From Amoeboradix gromovi (lineage: Eukaryota; Sanchytriomycota; Sanchytriomycetes; Sanchytriales; Sanchytriaceae), in assembly GCA_018985225.1 (NCBI GenBank), contig JADGIF010000110.1, positions 1 to 19,362 on the forward strand: DNA of 19,362 bases. Direction: 5' to 3'. The stretch's first letter is position 1, and every line of letters begins with the position of its first letter. Below the pieces are notes generated by a model. The model had not been told where the DNA came from. It saw only the letters and a program-made list of their open reading frames with translations, and made no database searches. Positions 8,232 to 17,775 of the stretch are shown here, piece by piece. The position numbers and the translations under genes are program-made.

Positions 8232-9837
8232 GTAGAAGAATAAACTCATTTACATAAATAATTTTTAAATGTAAACATCCACTGAGGGAAAGTGCGCATT
8301 AGAGAAAATCCAAATATCGCAATTGCGATGATGACGACCATAAAGATATCAATCCAAGCAAAGACATGCTAAAGTGGTATTTACCCAAGTTGCCTACACA
8401 TCAGATATGCGAACTCTGATTTTATTGCAGATCTTCGCATTAACCTTGGGATTATTTCAAATCATTGGTATTGCTTGAACTGGCTTTTGCTTAAGATATT
8501 TTTTGAACGATACCAATCTTTGTAAGTCTTTCGATAAATATCTCATGAATAAACTAAAATCGTTCGTATGGGACGCCAAATATAAAAACTAGACTAACCC
8601 GTTTTTAAAGGAGGTGCACCATACGGAGGAAATTCTATCATTAATAAAAGATCTTCTATTATACCAACCTTCTTTCATTACTTTCAATCCCCTCTTCAAA
8701 ATAATAGTAGAAGACCCTGCATCTCGTTCAAATATATGAGGTCTTTGAGCATCTAAGCAAAAGGTGCATTTTCTTAGACGGTGCTCTTTTCTAGAGTCAT
8801 TTTGTAATGTTATACTAACATCATTACTCTTGTCTGTTCTAGTTTTTACAGAGTAATAGTGATGTTTTATTTGAAATAAAGATTGGATGAAAAAGTAAGA
8901 GAATAGCTGTACAGAATATTTATTTTCCTTTTATACTCGTCAACTCCGCAACTAGCTGAATGTCCACTCGCCTCTTAAATAATGCTCCAAGTTGTTACAG
9001 AAAGTTGTACAGTTTTTATATTTGATGTTCCATATGTAAATATCCGCAAAGCATATATTATTCCAAAGAACTAAATTATGTAAAAACCAGTACAATTTCG
9101 AGTATAAATATATCCTGCAAGAACTATACTGGCAGGACTATAGAAATGCATGTAGACTACTTGAGTGTAAGTTAATATAGAAAAACGATGCCGGAATGAA
9201 AATTGAAAAAGAATGCTTGGATGTACCTCTTCGAGCACTGAAGTTGGAGAAACGTACATTGAATCGTTTACTTCTATTCAATTAGAGTCTAGCCTGAGGT
9301 TCTACTGACTCTTTTCCATTGCAACTGATGGATATTCATGTCGTAAAAAGTGTTGAAACCAGGTCGAGGACGCATATAGAAGAGTAAGACGAAAGAAAAA
9401 GGACAAATTAGTACTTTGTCTCCGATTCTGTTCCAGAGAAAAATAAGAAATGTACTAGAATTCAATAAAATATGCCTCGAAAAGAATGTATCTGATATCA
9501 ATAAGCCATTCTTGATGCATATCGCTTGACTCTAGTAGGAAGCATTGACGAAACCGCGGTCTTGATTGTGCATTTGTTGATCCTGTGAAGAAACTAATAC
9601 ATAGAACACATTATACGAACAAGACGTCAATGGAAATGAGTATGGGAAACGAAAGAGAGGCAGAACATGCCCCGCAGTAATCGAGTGATGAAAATACAAG
9701 CTTGGATGTACGAGATGTATTTATTAGTTATAAAACAACTTTCAAATAGCCAAGCTGGCAAATTCGTACTTCAATATTAAAGAACGAGAGGTTTCAATTG
9801 ACGCTTTACGTAATGGTCTTATACTGTTCTGTGGTAT
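8232..9837. other. 1.6-kb spacer between convergent genes, no supported gene
   Basis: Both strands show only short frames with many stops, none with a motif I recognise. There is an imperfect inverted repeat at 8817-8866. A 12-bp word (GCTTGGATGTAC) occurs at 9215-9226 and 9700-9711. This spacer is far longer than the others in the window (13 to 190 bp outside the divergent one), so it is probably old, decayed mobile-element DNA. That is inference. Confidence 0.5.
8817..8866. repeat. Imperfect inverted repeat (hairpin-forming)
   Basis: The arm AACATCATTACTCT (8817-8830) pairs with AGAGTAA-TAG-TGATGTT (8850-8866): 14 pairs interrupted by a 3-base bulge, with a 19-base loop. It could be a relic of a small transposon or an RNA hairpin. 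There is no T-run or other context to decide. Confidence 0.4.
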
Positions 9838-9842
9838 TTATT
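9837..9842 (-). terminator. AATAAA poly(A) signal of the Raptor gene
   Basis: On the minus strand AATAAA overlaps the TAA stop (9838-9840). Confidence 0.5.
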
Positions 9843-12800
9843 TTTTAGTGCTGTATATAGATATGTTTTGTTTAGATCCTACATATAGTGTAGGTGCTCT
9901 GATAGTGGCAAACTTGACTATATCGTTATAAACTCTAGGTCCCAATACTCCGCTGTACTGCTTAATTACATCTATATCCATCATATCCTGCTGATTTGTA
10001 GAATGAATCCACAAATTGGCATTGTTGTTCAAGAATCCACTCTGTTTCTGGTTTACAACCCTATCCTGCTCCCATTCTTTGATACTGGTTATCAAAACCC
10101 CATTTGGTTGCGATATGCTTACTAAAGGCAGTACATCATGCATGTCTACAGATATGATGTTGTTGTATTGCTTATTAATCAATGGCAAACTCATTGCTCG
10201 TATATCCCATATCTTTAAATTGCCATCTTCACTACCAGTAAGTACATGTCTACCATACTTCTGTAATTTCGTTTCTATTAGTCTTGCTGAGTGTGACCTG
10301 CTACTAAAAACTAATGAATCCCTTGTGCTACAGCGTACATCAAATAGTCTGACCATTCCATCCCCAAATCCACACAATAACAAGCTACCATCATTGTCTA
10401 TACTAAAACTACTAACATCGTGATGTGATCTGCTATGTATCTCCAGCGACTTTAGTTCGGAATTCATATCAAATATTCTTATTATTTTACAACTGCCAGT
10501 CATGTACAACTTACCACTCTGCTCATGCCACTCTGTCAATACTTTGCTAAGACCATTTGGTACTAGTACATCAGTCAATGGCCTACTTCCGTGTACTTTA
10601 TGGATATTTGACAAATTGTCAAATAAGCATTTATATACCGTTATGCTGCCATCTGTTAAACTATTCAGTATCATCACCTGCGCATTCTGGTTTACAAAAA
10701 TGCTGTTGGCCAGTTTATTGTCATGCTCTATAACATGTTTTACATCCCCATACAGATACGTATTTCCGCTCCTGGAATAGGACGCAAATACGTTTATGGA
10801 CGAATGATGTGCTATGCCATCGCATTTGTAATCAATCGGAATTATTTGTGATAAATTGAACTTGTCAGTAACCAATGACTTGCGACTAGATTTCAAGTGC
10901 CCAGCGAGTAGAAACGAGCATGTGTCTAATTGCTGTTTGTTTGTATCAACAGTATACTTGGAGTCCAATGTGCTTATCATCAACTTTGAACAATAATCAA
11001 ATGATTGTGGTTTAATGTGCAAGTACTGTAACTTTTCATGTATAACGGAAGATATATTAAATTCCCTACTATTCTGTTTACCCATTGTGAATTGTCTTAA
11101 TGAGTCAGCGAATGATCTGGTTTTGCGCAAAATTGGTTTATTGGAAAGCGATATGACTTGCTTAACTAATGTGTTTGGTTCAAAATCATCAATTATATTT
11201 TGCAATGTGGAAGTGTATTTGATTAAATGAGCATCCAAACATTTTTGAGCTAGTTCTTTTATGGGGTCATGTGGATCCTCTGTAAAGATCAGCAATGATT
11301 TCCAAACCGATTCCAATGTACCTAGACTATTGTGTACATCATCTTCTTCGTCATTATACATTGCTGTTGCTTTTGGATTAGATAAATATTTGTGAATTAC
11401 CATATTTACATCAATCGGAAATAGACAGAGCAATCTGCTTGCTAAGCTTAATAATTCATATCTACATAATACGCTTAAGTCGCTTATCAGGTATAAAGCT
11501 TTACCGATGCACTGTAATGTTGTGCTATTCATTAATAACCCGACCAAGGAATGCAAACAGTTTAATGCTGCAGCACGTATACGGGGTATCTTATGACTTA
11601 GCAATGGGATAATAAATAACGTGCAGTTCTCATCCATGGCTTGTTGTATTGCTGGCTGAAACTCATGACATATAGCAGACAATGCATATAAAAGCCACTC
11701 CTTGCTCGAGATTACTTCGGGATCCAGAGAATTCATATTGTATTGGAACTGTCTGCAAATTAAAGGGACTAATCCATTTTTGAAGCACAAATCTTTACCA
11801 ACAGCGTGATTAATTACAAACTGGCTTAAAACGAATGCGCAATTTGTAGTATAGAGTGAGTCGAACTCAGTGGACTGCACTTCTGTGTTGCAATTATTGC
11901 TACCACTTAATCCTTGAAAAAAATACAAATAACCACCGTCTTTGACAATATCATTTTGGAAGTCACTTTCTATACTTAGTAATCTAGCCCATATGAATGC
12001 TAAAATAGCTCTTAGTTCTGGAGCAGGCGACTGCAACAGTTTTAAGCAATAGGGGAAAATGCCGACACTCAGTGCTTCATTGATAGCCCAAGCGCCTAAA
12101 TCCAAAAACTTGGCCAACAATATCAGCGCTCTACTTCTATGCGCTTGACTAAGAAGCACCTGCAGTAAAATTGGTAGTTGTTCAGGGGATTTGTAAACAT
12201 GTTTACTACGTTGCTCTAACCATATCTCGAATGCAGTTAATTGGTCACTGAAAAACAAGGAATGGGTATAGGCAGCATCCTGGTTAATTTTAGTAGGAAT
12301 AGAGGGATCAGATTGACTGTTGATTTGTCTCAATGCCTGATCTAACACCAGGTCCCACTGGCCCCACAAATGATGCCTGTATGCATAAATGGAGATCGGA
12401 GGGTCACATACAGGTGAACATCCAAATTGCCGCATTAATCGTTGAGCTAACAAAAAATTACGATATAGAGCGGCTACTAATAAATCATTTCTAAACAACT
12501 TTTTAAAATCATCTCTTGGGAATAATGACCATGCTATGGTATCAACAACAGCAGTGAATATCCAATTTAGTTCACCGAGTGGGGTTTTTCTATCATTTAG
12601 TTTGCCCGGAAATTCGACCAAAGAGTCGATGTTTATGTTAGGAAACCGCAGCTTGTTTTCTAAAACCCAACAGCGAAGAGCCACTATTATCGGGGTGGTA
12701 AGACAAGAAGTAAAAAAATCAGCGGGCACATCTGGATGCAGAGAAAGCTGTTCGTTAGATTGGCAAGCAGCAAATTGTATATTATCCGAGAACTTGGGAA

Positions 12801-13353
12801 GATTTAATGCTTGAGAATCTACGTCTTTTTGATGAGCAAATTTTTTATAAGCCTTTAAGAGGTTTCCAGCATGACTGCAGTCCCAAACAAAAATGGATGG
12901 AGATTGAGTCCAGTGCTGTAAATCATGAAGACTGACAGGAAGATACTGGGTATATTGCTTGTTAAATACCCATATCTCGCCGTTTTGAGTAGGCTGTGGA
13001 ACACCGTAGCCATTATAGTGTATTAGGATGCGATCGTGTTTAGCAGCCTTGCGCAATGCTACGCAAACTTTTTTTAAATCCTCCAAGGAAGGATCAGGTA
13101 ATAGTTTATACTTCGCACGAGGATGCCATAGCTGATATTGTAGCTGAAGATTACGTATAATTGTGTCACTATTCTTTGGAATTTGCCAACAGAGCAACTT
13201 GGCAGAATCCTCAGGTTTAATCATATCTGGAGGGCTAATACCTAAATTTAAACACATTGCAATGATAACAGCAACAGTTTTTGACTTTTCGCTCTTTTGA
13301 GAGGCTATTTTACCATGCTTAGCTTCTTTGAGCTCAAAAAACAATGGGGACAT
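9838..13353 (-). CDS. RPTOR/KOG1: Raptor/Kog1, TORC1 scaffold subunit
   Basis: About 1171 residues from the first ATG. Raptor holds substrates to the TOR kinase in TORC1, at the lysosome or vacuole in well-studied cells. The N-terminal caspase-like Raptor domain is clear: VAVIIAMCLNLGISPPDMIKP, then WHPRAKYKLLPDPSLEDLKKVC, HYNGYGVPQPTQNGEIWVFN (about 112-131), and SIFVWDCSHAG (about 153-163). A helical (HEAT/armadillo-like) middle follows. The C-terminal WD40 propeller includes DGSLLLCGFGDGMVRLFDVR and GRHVLTGSEDGNLKIWDIR. The frame extends 42 codons further to 13479, but that apparent start is GTG preceded by TGA, so I place the start at the ATG at 13353, just before SPLFFELKEAKHG. An upstream exon cannot be excluded. 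The family usually reads HYNGHG; the second histidine is tyrosine here. Confidence 0.92.
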   Translation of the reverse strand: MSPLFFELKEAKHGKIASQKSEKSKTVAVIIAMCLNLGISPPDMIKPEDSAKLLCWQIPKNSDTIIRNLQLQYQLWHPRAKYKLLPDPSLEDLKKVCVALRKAAKHDRILIHYNGYGVPQPTQNGEIWVFNKQYTQYLPVSLHDLQHWTQSPSIFVWDCSHAGNLLKAYKKFAHQKDVDSQALNLPKFSDNIQFAACQSNEQLSLHPDVPADFFTSCLTTPIIVALRCWVLENKLRFPNINIDSLVEFPGKLNDRKTPLGELNWIFTAVVDTIAWSLFPRDDFKKLFRNDLLVAALYRNFLLAQRLMRQFGCSPVCDPPISIYAYRHHLWGQWDLVLDQALRQINSQSDPSIPTKINQDAAYTHSLFFSDQLTAFEIWLEQRSKHVYKSPEQLPILLQVLLSQAHRSRALILLAKFLDLGAWAINEALSVGIFPYCLKLLQSPAPELRAILAFIWARLLSIESDFQNDIVKDGGYLYFFQGLSGSNNCNTEVQSTEFDSLYTTNCAFVLSQFVINHAVGKDLCFKNGLVPLICRQFQYNMNSLDPEVISSKEWLLYALSAICHEFQPAIQQAMDENCTLFIIPLLSHKIPRIRAAALNCLHSLVGLLMNSTTLQCIGKALYLISDLSVLCRYELLSLASRLLCLFPIDVNMVIHKYLSNPKATAMYNDEEDDVHNSLGTLESVWKSLLIFTEDPHDPIKELAQKCLDAHLIKYTSTLQNIIDDFEPNTLVKQVISLSNKPILRKTRSFADSLRQFTMGKQNSREFNISSVIHEKLQYLHIKPQSFDYCSKLMISTLDSKYTVDTNKQQLDTCSFLLAGHLKSSRKSLVTDKFNLSQIIPIDYKCDGIAHHSSINVFASYSRSGNTYLYGDVKHVIEHDNKLANSIFVNQNAQVMILNSLTDGSITVYKCLFDNLSNIHKVHGSRPLTDVLVPNGLSKVLTEWHEQSGKLYMTGSCKIIRIFDMNSELKSLEIHSRSHHDVSSFSIDNDGSLLLCGFGDGMVRLFDVRCSTRDSLVFSSRSHSARLIETKLQKYGRHVLTGSEDGNLKIWDIRAMSLPLINKQYNNIISVDMHDVLPLVSISQPNGVLITSIKEWEQDRVVNQKQSGFLNNNANLWIHSTNQQDMMDIDVIKQYSGVLGPRVYNDIVKFATIRAPTLYVGSKQNISIYSTKK

Positions 13354-13915
13354 GCCGTGTGAAAAGTAGACCGGGGTAAAAGCGGATGACAAAAAGAAAA
13401 AAGACTGAGTTACAGGATGCTTGAAAGTCTTTCCAAAAGTTACTGAAAATAGATACAAAATCTTATGAGGGCGCGACACTCACTGTGAAATCATCATTAA
13501 ATGCGGCACTGTCTGATGAAAAGGAACTTGGCTAGGAAAGCTGCAGGTACAGAGAAAGGGACGCTTTAGTATCACAAAGAGGAAGCGGTGCATGGTCTGG
13601 GTAGAACGACATGGTGCTGCTTATTCCTGAGTTCAGAACATAGCAGAGCGACTGGTACAATAAGCTGTGGCCTAAAGAACAGGCGATAGGATGTACACTT
13701 GAGTTTGACTAGGACACCGTTTTGAACGTTTTTGTAAAGTGTACTGGTTACAAGGTCATTAAATGTATACTTAGGCAGGCGAAGACTCTCTGAGCTATCA
13801 TTCAGAGTATTTCTGAATGATTACCTATCAGCTTTTACTTTCATTCTTGAAGAACTCATTAACCTCAAATTTTTTAAATCTTTTTTGGCAATTTATTTTT
13901 GCAACACTGTGATAG
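13354..13915. other. Divergent intergenic region between Raptor and COPB2
   Basis: This stretch must hold both promoters. The half nearer Raptor (about 13500-13740) is richer in G and C than the typical spacer here. The half nearer COPB2 is T-rich (13851-13905). Frames are short on both strands; the longest with an ATG that I traced are about 22 to 26 codons (plus strand from 13501, minus strand from 13612). I see no tRNA and no recognisable RNA gene. It could conceal an N-terminal Raptor exon or a small non-coding RNA. Confidence 0.4.
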
Positions 13916-16492
13916 ATGAGCAGCTTTCAACTCTCATTATTGTCCAAGTATCCAAGTGACCGAGTTAAATCTGTTCACTTTCAAGGTGAATACTTTGTCA
14001 ACTGCCTATATAATGGACATATTAACGTCTATCAGTACGAAAATAATAAACTGATCCTTAGTGAGAAGATGAGTGATTTGCCTTTGCGTGCTTGTCGTTG
14101 GCTCACGATGTCTGGTAAAGAAAACTATTCTTTGGTGTGTGGTGGAGATGACTTGAGTCTTCATTTTTTGAACATCCACACGAAGAGTAAGCGATCTATC
14201 AAAAATGTTCATTCCGATTATATTCGCTCTATAATTGCGAACAATGAAGTTATTATTAGTTGCAGTGATGATCTGACTGTGTCCTTCACCAGCTTGACTA
14301 CTTTTGAAAAACTTTGTCACATTAATGCCCATCAGCATTACGTTATGATGGTGCAGTTTATTAACACAGAAATCTTCATGTCTTGTTCTTTAGATAAGCA
14401 AATTAAACTGTGGAATATTAAATTGGCTCTTAAGAGTAATAGCACTCCTTTATTTACTCTTGATGGACACAATAAAGGAGTAAATTGCATATCTTGTCCT
14501 GTGGATAAGCCTTATATTTTATCTGGTAGCGACGATCATTTGATCAAGCTATGGGATACTACAACAAAGCACTGCTTAGCATCTCTCAGTGGTCATACTA
14601 ACAATATCTCATTTGCACATTTTCATCCTAAATTGCCACTGATTATTAGCGGAAGTGAGGACGGAACAATAAAAGTCTGGCATAGTAACACTAGAAAGCT
14701 TTTAAACTCCTACAACTTTGGAATGGAACGCATTTGGTGTTGCGATGTTCATGAAAATCATTTGGTTGTTGGTTCCGATGATGGGACACTGGTCTTGCAG
14801 TTGGGTAATATTGTACCGCTTACATCATTCAATGAAGGCAAGCTGCTAATTAATAAGCATTTTGATATATTCAACTACAATCTAAGTGATCTAACTGCGG
14901 ACTCCATAACTAATAAATCATCATCATTCCCCATCCATGTTGCCCCAAAAGAATTGGGTACATGCGATGTATATCCTTCTTACATCCAACATAGTCCAAA
15001 TAGTCGATTTTGTGCAATTGTTGGTGAAAATCAGTACATTGTTTATACTACTTTAGCATGGCGTAATAAAGCATTTGGGCCTGCAGATCTCTTTGCATGG
15101 TCCAGCAATAATGAATGCGCTATCTATTCCTCAAATACCGGAATAACTTGGCTAGACAAGCAGTTCAAGGCCAAATCAATAACTTGTCAACCGCCCATCA
15201 ACCAGATCACAGACCTTTTTAGTGGCCCAATTCTGGGCATTCAATCAAAGTATCATCTTTCTTTCTATGATTTCGACTCTGCTGTAATTGTTCGTAGAAT
15301 TGAATGCGTGGCTAGTTCAGTAATCTGGAACTCCCACAACAACTTATGCTGTATAATTACAAGTGATAAATTGTTTCTACTGTCTTATAACCATAATGAA
15401 TTCCTGCTTCAATTAAGTAATCAGTCCATGCCTGAGGATGGTGTTGAATCTGCGTTTACAATGATCCATCAACTAAACGATGTAATCACCAGTGCCATCT
15501 TTGTAAATGATGTTTTAGTTATCCACAATAAACTCAATAAATGCAATGCTCTCATCTTCAACACAGTGCTAGTCATTTCTATTGTACAGGGATATTTAAT
15601 AGGATTTCACAATGATTGCTTAATATTCAGTCACAATAATGATTTAGTTGGTGTTTATCTTCCATTGCAGTATCTAGATACCTTGCTGTATTGTAACAGC
15701 ATTAAATCACTGGAAGATCCGAAGATTGTTCAGTTTAAATCTGCTTTGCCACAATATGTTGATAAACTTGCCAGATATTTAGAATCTATTAACAAACAGG
15801 AACTAGCCATGGAGCTGACTACAGACGTTGATTTTAAATTTGATTTGGCCATTTATTGTAAGAAGTTAAAGACAGCCATGTCCTTGGTGTCAAGTGATCC
15901 TAATCCTGAGAAATATAAACTATTGGCTCAAGTCGCGCTTGAAGATTGGGAATTTGCTATAGCTGAGGAGTGTTTGTTAAAGGGCAATGACTTGGACTCG
16001 CTGTTACTTCTATTTAGCTGTAATAACAATGTACAAGGATTAAAGCATTTGATACAGATGGGAATCAAACAATCGAAACATCAGATAGCCTTTAACAGTG
16101 CATTCTTGATCAAAGATTACAGTAAATGTTTAGAGATATTGATTGCTAGTGGAATGATGGGAGAAGCCTGCTTGTTTAGTAAGCACTACATGCCTGAACA
16201 GGTCATGGATGTTGTAGTAGAATACAAACAGCAGTTGAACAGAGCATCTAGTGCTAGTGCTGCTGCTTTGGTAAAGAGATTACAAGAAGACGTGCCGTTT
16301 TTAACGAATACTACCCAGACTCAGGAAATGGAGATTGATGACATGATGAAGTTAAAGCAGCACAATAAGAACACACATAGCGAGAGTATGGAAGTAAACA
16401 CGACAGGAACGGCAAGTGTAATGGGCGACTCAACATCACCACGAGTAGTGCAGCAGATTGAGGATGATTTGGAAGAACTGTTGAAGTTTTAA
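13916..16492 (+). CDS. COPB2/SEC27: Coatomer beta-prime subunit (COPB2/Sec27)
   Basis: 858 residues, close to the 889 of yeast Sec27 as I remember it. Beta-prime-COP forms part of the COPI coat and reads dilysine retrieval signals on cargo returning from the Golgi to the ER. The first ~300 residues are a WD40 propeller, with repeats ending SLDKQIKLWN, SGSDDHLIKLWDTTT and SGSEDGTIKVWHSNT. A second, more divergent beta-propeller follows to about 600. The C-terminal half is an alpha-solenoid, including YLESINKQELAMELTTDVDFKFDLAIYCKKL and ALEDWEFAIAEECLLKGND, typical of the family. The tail is acidic (EDDLEELLKF). An in-frame TAG directly precedes the ATG, fixing the start. No introns. Raptor is divergent upstream, and the kinase gene converges 13 bp downstream. 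Confidence 0.95.
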   Translation: MSSFQLSLLSKYPSDRVKSVHFQGEYFVNCLYNGHINVYQYENNKLILSEKMSDLPLRACRWLTMSGKENYSLVCGGDDLSLHFLNIHTKSKRSIKNVHSDYIRSIIANNEVIISCSDDLTVSFTSLTTFEKLCHINAHQHYVMMVQFINTEIFMSCSLDKQIKLWNIKLALKSNSTPLFTLDGHNKGVNCISCPVDKPYILSGSDDHLIKLWDTTTKHCLASLSGHTNNISFAHFHPKLPLIISGSEDGTIKVWHSNTRKLLNSYNFGMERIWCCDVHENHLVVGSDDGTLVLQLGNIVPLTSFNEGKLLINKHFDIFNYNLSDLTADSITNKSSSFPIHVAPKELGTCDVYPSYIQHSPNSRFCAIVGENQYIVYTTLAWRNKAFGPADLFAWSSNNECAIYSSNTGITWLDKQFKAKSITCQPPINQITDLFSGPILGIQSKYHLSFYDFDSAVIVRRIECVASSVIWNSHNNLCCIITSDKLFLLSYNHNEFLLQLSNQSMPEDGVESAFTMIHQLNDVITSAIFVNDVLVIHNKLNKCNALIFNTVLVISIVQGYLIGFHNDCLIFSHNNDLVGVYLPLQYLDTLLYCNSIKSLEDPKIVQFKSALPQYVDKLARYLESINKQELAMELTTDVDFKFDLAIYCKKLKTAMSLVSSDPNPEKYKLLAQVALEDWEFAIAEECLLKGNDLDSLLLLFSCNNNVQGLKHLIQMGIKQSKHQIAFNSAFLIKDYSKCLEILIASGMMGEACLFSKHYMPEQVMDVVVEYKQQLNRASSASAAALVKRLQEDVPFLTNTTQTQEMEIDDMMKLKQHNKNTHSESMEVNTTGTASVMGDSTSPRVVQQIEDDLEELLKF

Positions 16493-16502
16493 TAAATTTA
16501 TT
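16491..16502. terminator. Palindromic bidirectional poly(A) signal AATAAATTTATT
   Basis: A perfect 12-bp palindrome between two convergent genes gives AATAAA on each strand. It overlaps the COPB2 stop (16490-16492) and lies 3 bp past the kinase stop (16506-16508, minus strand). Each gene's 3' end must run into the other. Confidence 0.6.
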
Positions 16503-16505
16503 ACA

Positions 16506-17751
16506 TTAAATGCAAATCTTTTTATACAAGAACCTAAGCGAATTTATGGAATTAGAAATCCAAGGGTGGGAAATTGCATCTTGAATCGAAATACGGGAAT
16601 TAGGATCAGGATTAGATAATTTTGATATTAAATCAGCAGCCAAAGGAGGTATATTTGCAAGGTCTCTGGAGCGCACATGCAATTTGTCATTCATGGCATA
16701 ATCAAACATTTCGTTATCGGGGATACGCTCAAGGCTAATTTCAGATTTGAATCTAAGTTAAAAATGTAAGTTACAGCAATACCATGATGATTCCGAGACT
16801 CCAACTGTCGAATTTGAAGCTGTGACCTTTTTTCAGTATAGTTTCAGGAGGAATAAATGGGAAAGTACCGCACAAATCGAACAAAACATCAGATAAACAG
16901 GCACAGCGAACTGACAAACCGAAATCACTGATAGCACAGCGAGGAAATAATGTATCCATAGAATAGTCTAAAACAATATTCTCCGGCTTTAAATCCTGGT
17001 GAATAACACCATTGTTATGAATATGCTGTACTGCAATAAACAATTGATACATTATCCATTTAGTAACGTCTTCCTTTGGACTGGAGATACTCATGTAGTA
17101 ATGCAAATCCCTGCCTCCGAAGTATTCCATAATTAGATAGTTTAATTTATTACTAGAAATGGACTCAAATACGCCTGCAACATTTTTATGCTTCAAGTCC
17201 TGGAATTCAATTTCCTTGTCTGCTGTATGACGTTCATAAACTCTAATATCGGTAATTTTAATAGCAACTAACTGCCCACTTAAAATATTCATGCCACAAT
17301 GAACATCAGCATATCCACCACTGGCAAGATTTGGCCCGATACAATAATTGTGGTCGAAAAGAATTAAATCTTGGTCATTTCTTTCCTGAATCTGGGAATG
17401 AAATATGATTATGTCTTTGGAAATAGTTAATACGTCGTAGTCATTTAACAAATAAAAACCTGAATTAACCGTAAGGTTGTTCACCATTATTTTGCCAAAC
17501 ACCCTTAAACAGGCATGACCTTGTACTTGCTTAATCACGCATTGCTTCCTACTAACCATGAAGTCATCAAGTACCAGGTTACTATCTATAGATCTACCAA
17601 TAATAAATTCATCTCCTACTGAGAGTGGTATGTACCTTTTGTAAAACAGCATACCAAAGCAACTACCAGGTATCTCTGGTTTCCCCATTGGACTTAAGAT
17701 CTGTTGTGTCAACTGAGATAAGCATTTGTTTTGTGAAATCTCTTGAAACAT
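16506..17751 (-). CDS. FHA-domain Ser/Thr kinase, Rad53/Cds1/Chk2-like, two exons (17751-16775, 16752-16506)
   Basis: Spliced product of 407 residues: an N-terminal FHA domain (about 35-110) then a protein kinase domain (about 134-400), the order of Cds1/Chk2 checkpoint kinases. FHA domains bind phosphothreonine. The FHA core is IGRSIDSNLVLDDFMVSRKQC, with the usual SRxH histidine replaced by Q. The kinase has a glycine loop NLASGGYADV, VAIK lysine K165, catalytic loop HQDLKPEN (251-258; usually HRDLKPEN), SDFGLS (DFG at 276-278), PPE (301-303) and FDSWSLG. The first frame stops right after WSLGIIMVLL; removing 22 nt restores FKSEISLERIPDNEMF and the C-lobe ending SRISIQDAISHPWI, a textbook kinase end. 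The FHA-kinase pairing suggests a DNA-damage checkpoint role, but assignment to Chk2 rather than another FHA kinase is inference. Confidence 0.85.
16753..16774 (-). other. 22-nt spliceosomal intron in the FHA-kinase gene
   Basis: On the minus strand it starts GTAACT and ends TTAACTTAG, phase 2 (CT + A). It holds the in-frame TAA that ends the first frame, and its removal joins subdomain IX of the kinase (WSLGIIM) to the correct C-lobe sequence. This join is very strong because both sides are conserved kinase sequence in the right order. Confidence 0.88.
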
Positions 17752-17775
17752 GAACGTTTTACGGCACTAAATAAT

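Noticed and set aside
8373-8525. A 50-codon open stretch reading like FIADLRINLGIISNHWY
   Set aside because: It has no ATG start and no family match, and a stop-free run of this length is expected by chance in AT-rich DNA of this size.
9071-9501. Two minus-strand frames of 62 and 70 codons
   Set aside because: Short, no motif, no supporting poly(A) signal at their stops, and surrounded by decayed sequence.
9215-9711. Repeated 12-bp word GCTTGGATGTAC suggesting a decayed duplication
   Set aside because: Flanking sequence does not align convincingly beyond a short AT-rich match, so coincidence cannot be ruled out.
10016-10780. Plus-strand frames of 135 and 92 codons opposite Raptor
   Set aside because: They lie antisense to well-conserved WD40 coding sequence and show no independent motif.
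13354-13479. N-terminal 42-codon extension of Raptor
   Set aside because: The apparent start is GTG directly preceded by TGA, and the extension is phenylalanine-rich with no Raptor similarity I can see. The internal ATG fits better.
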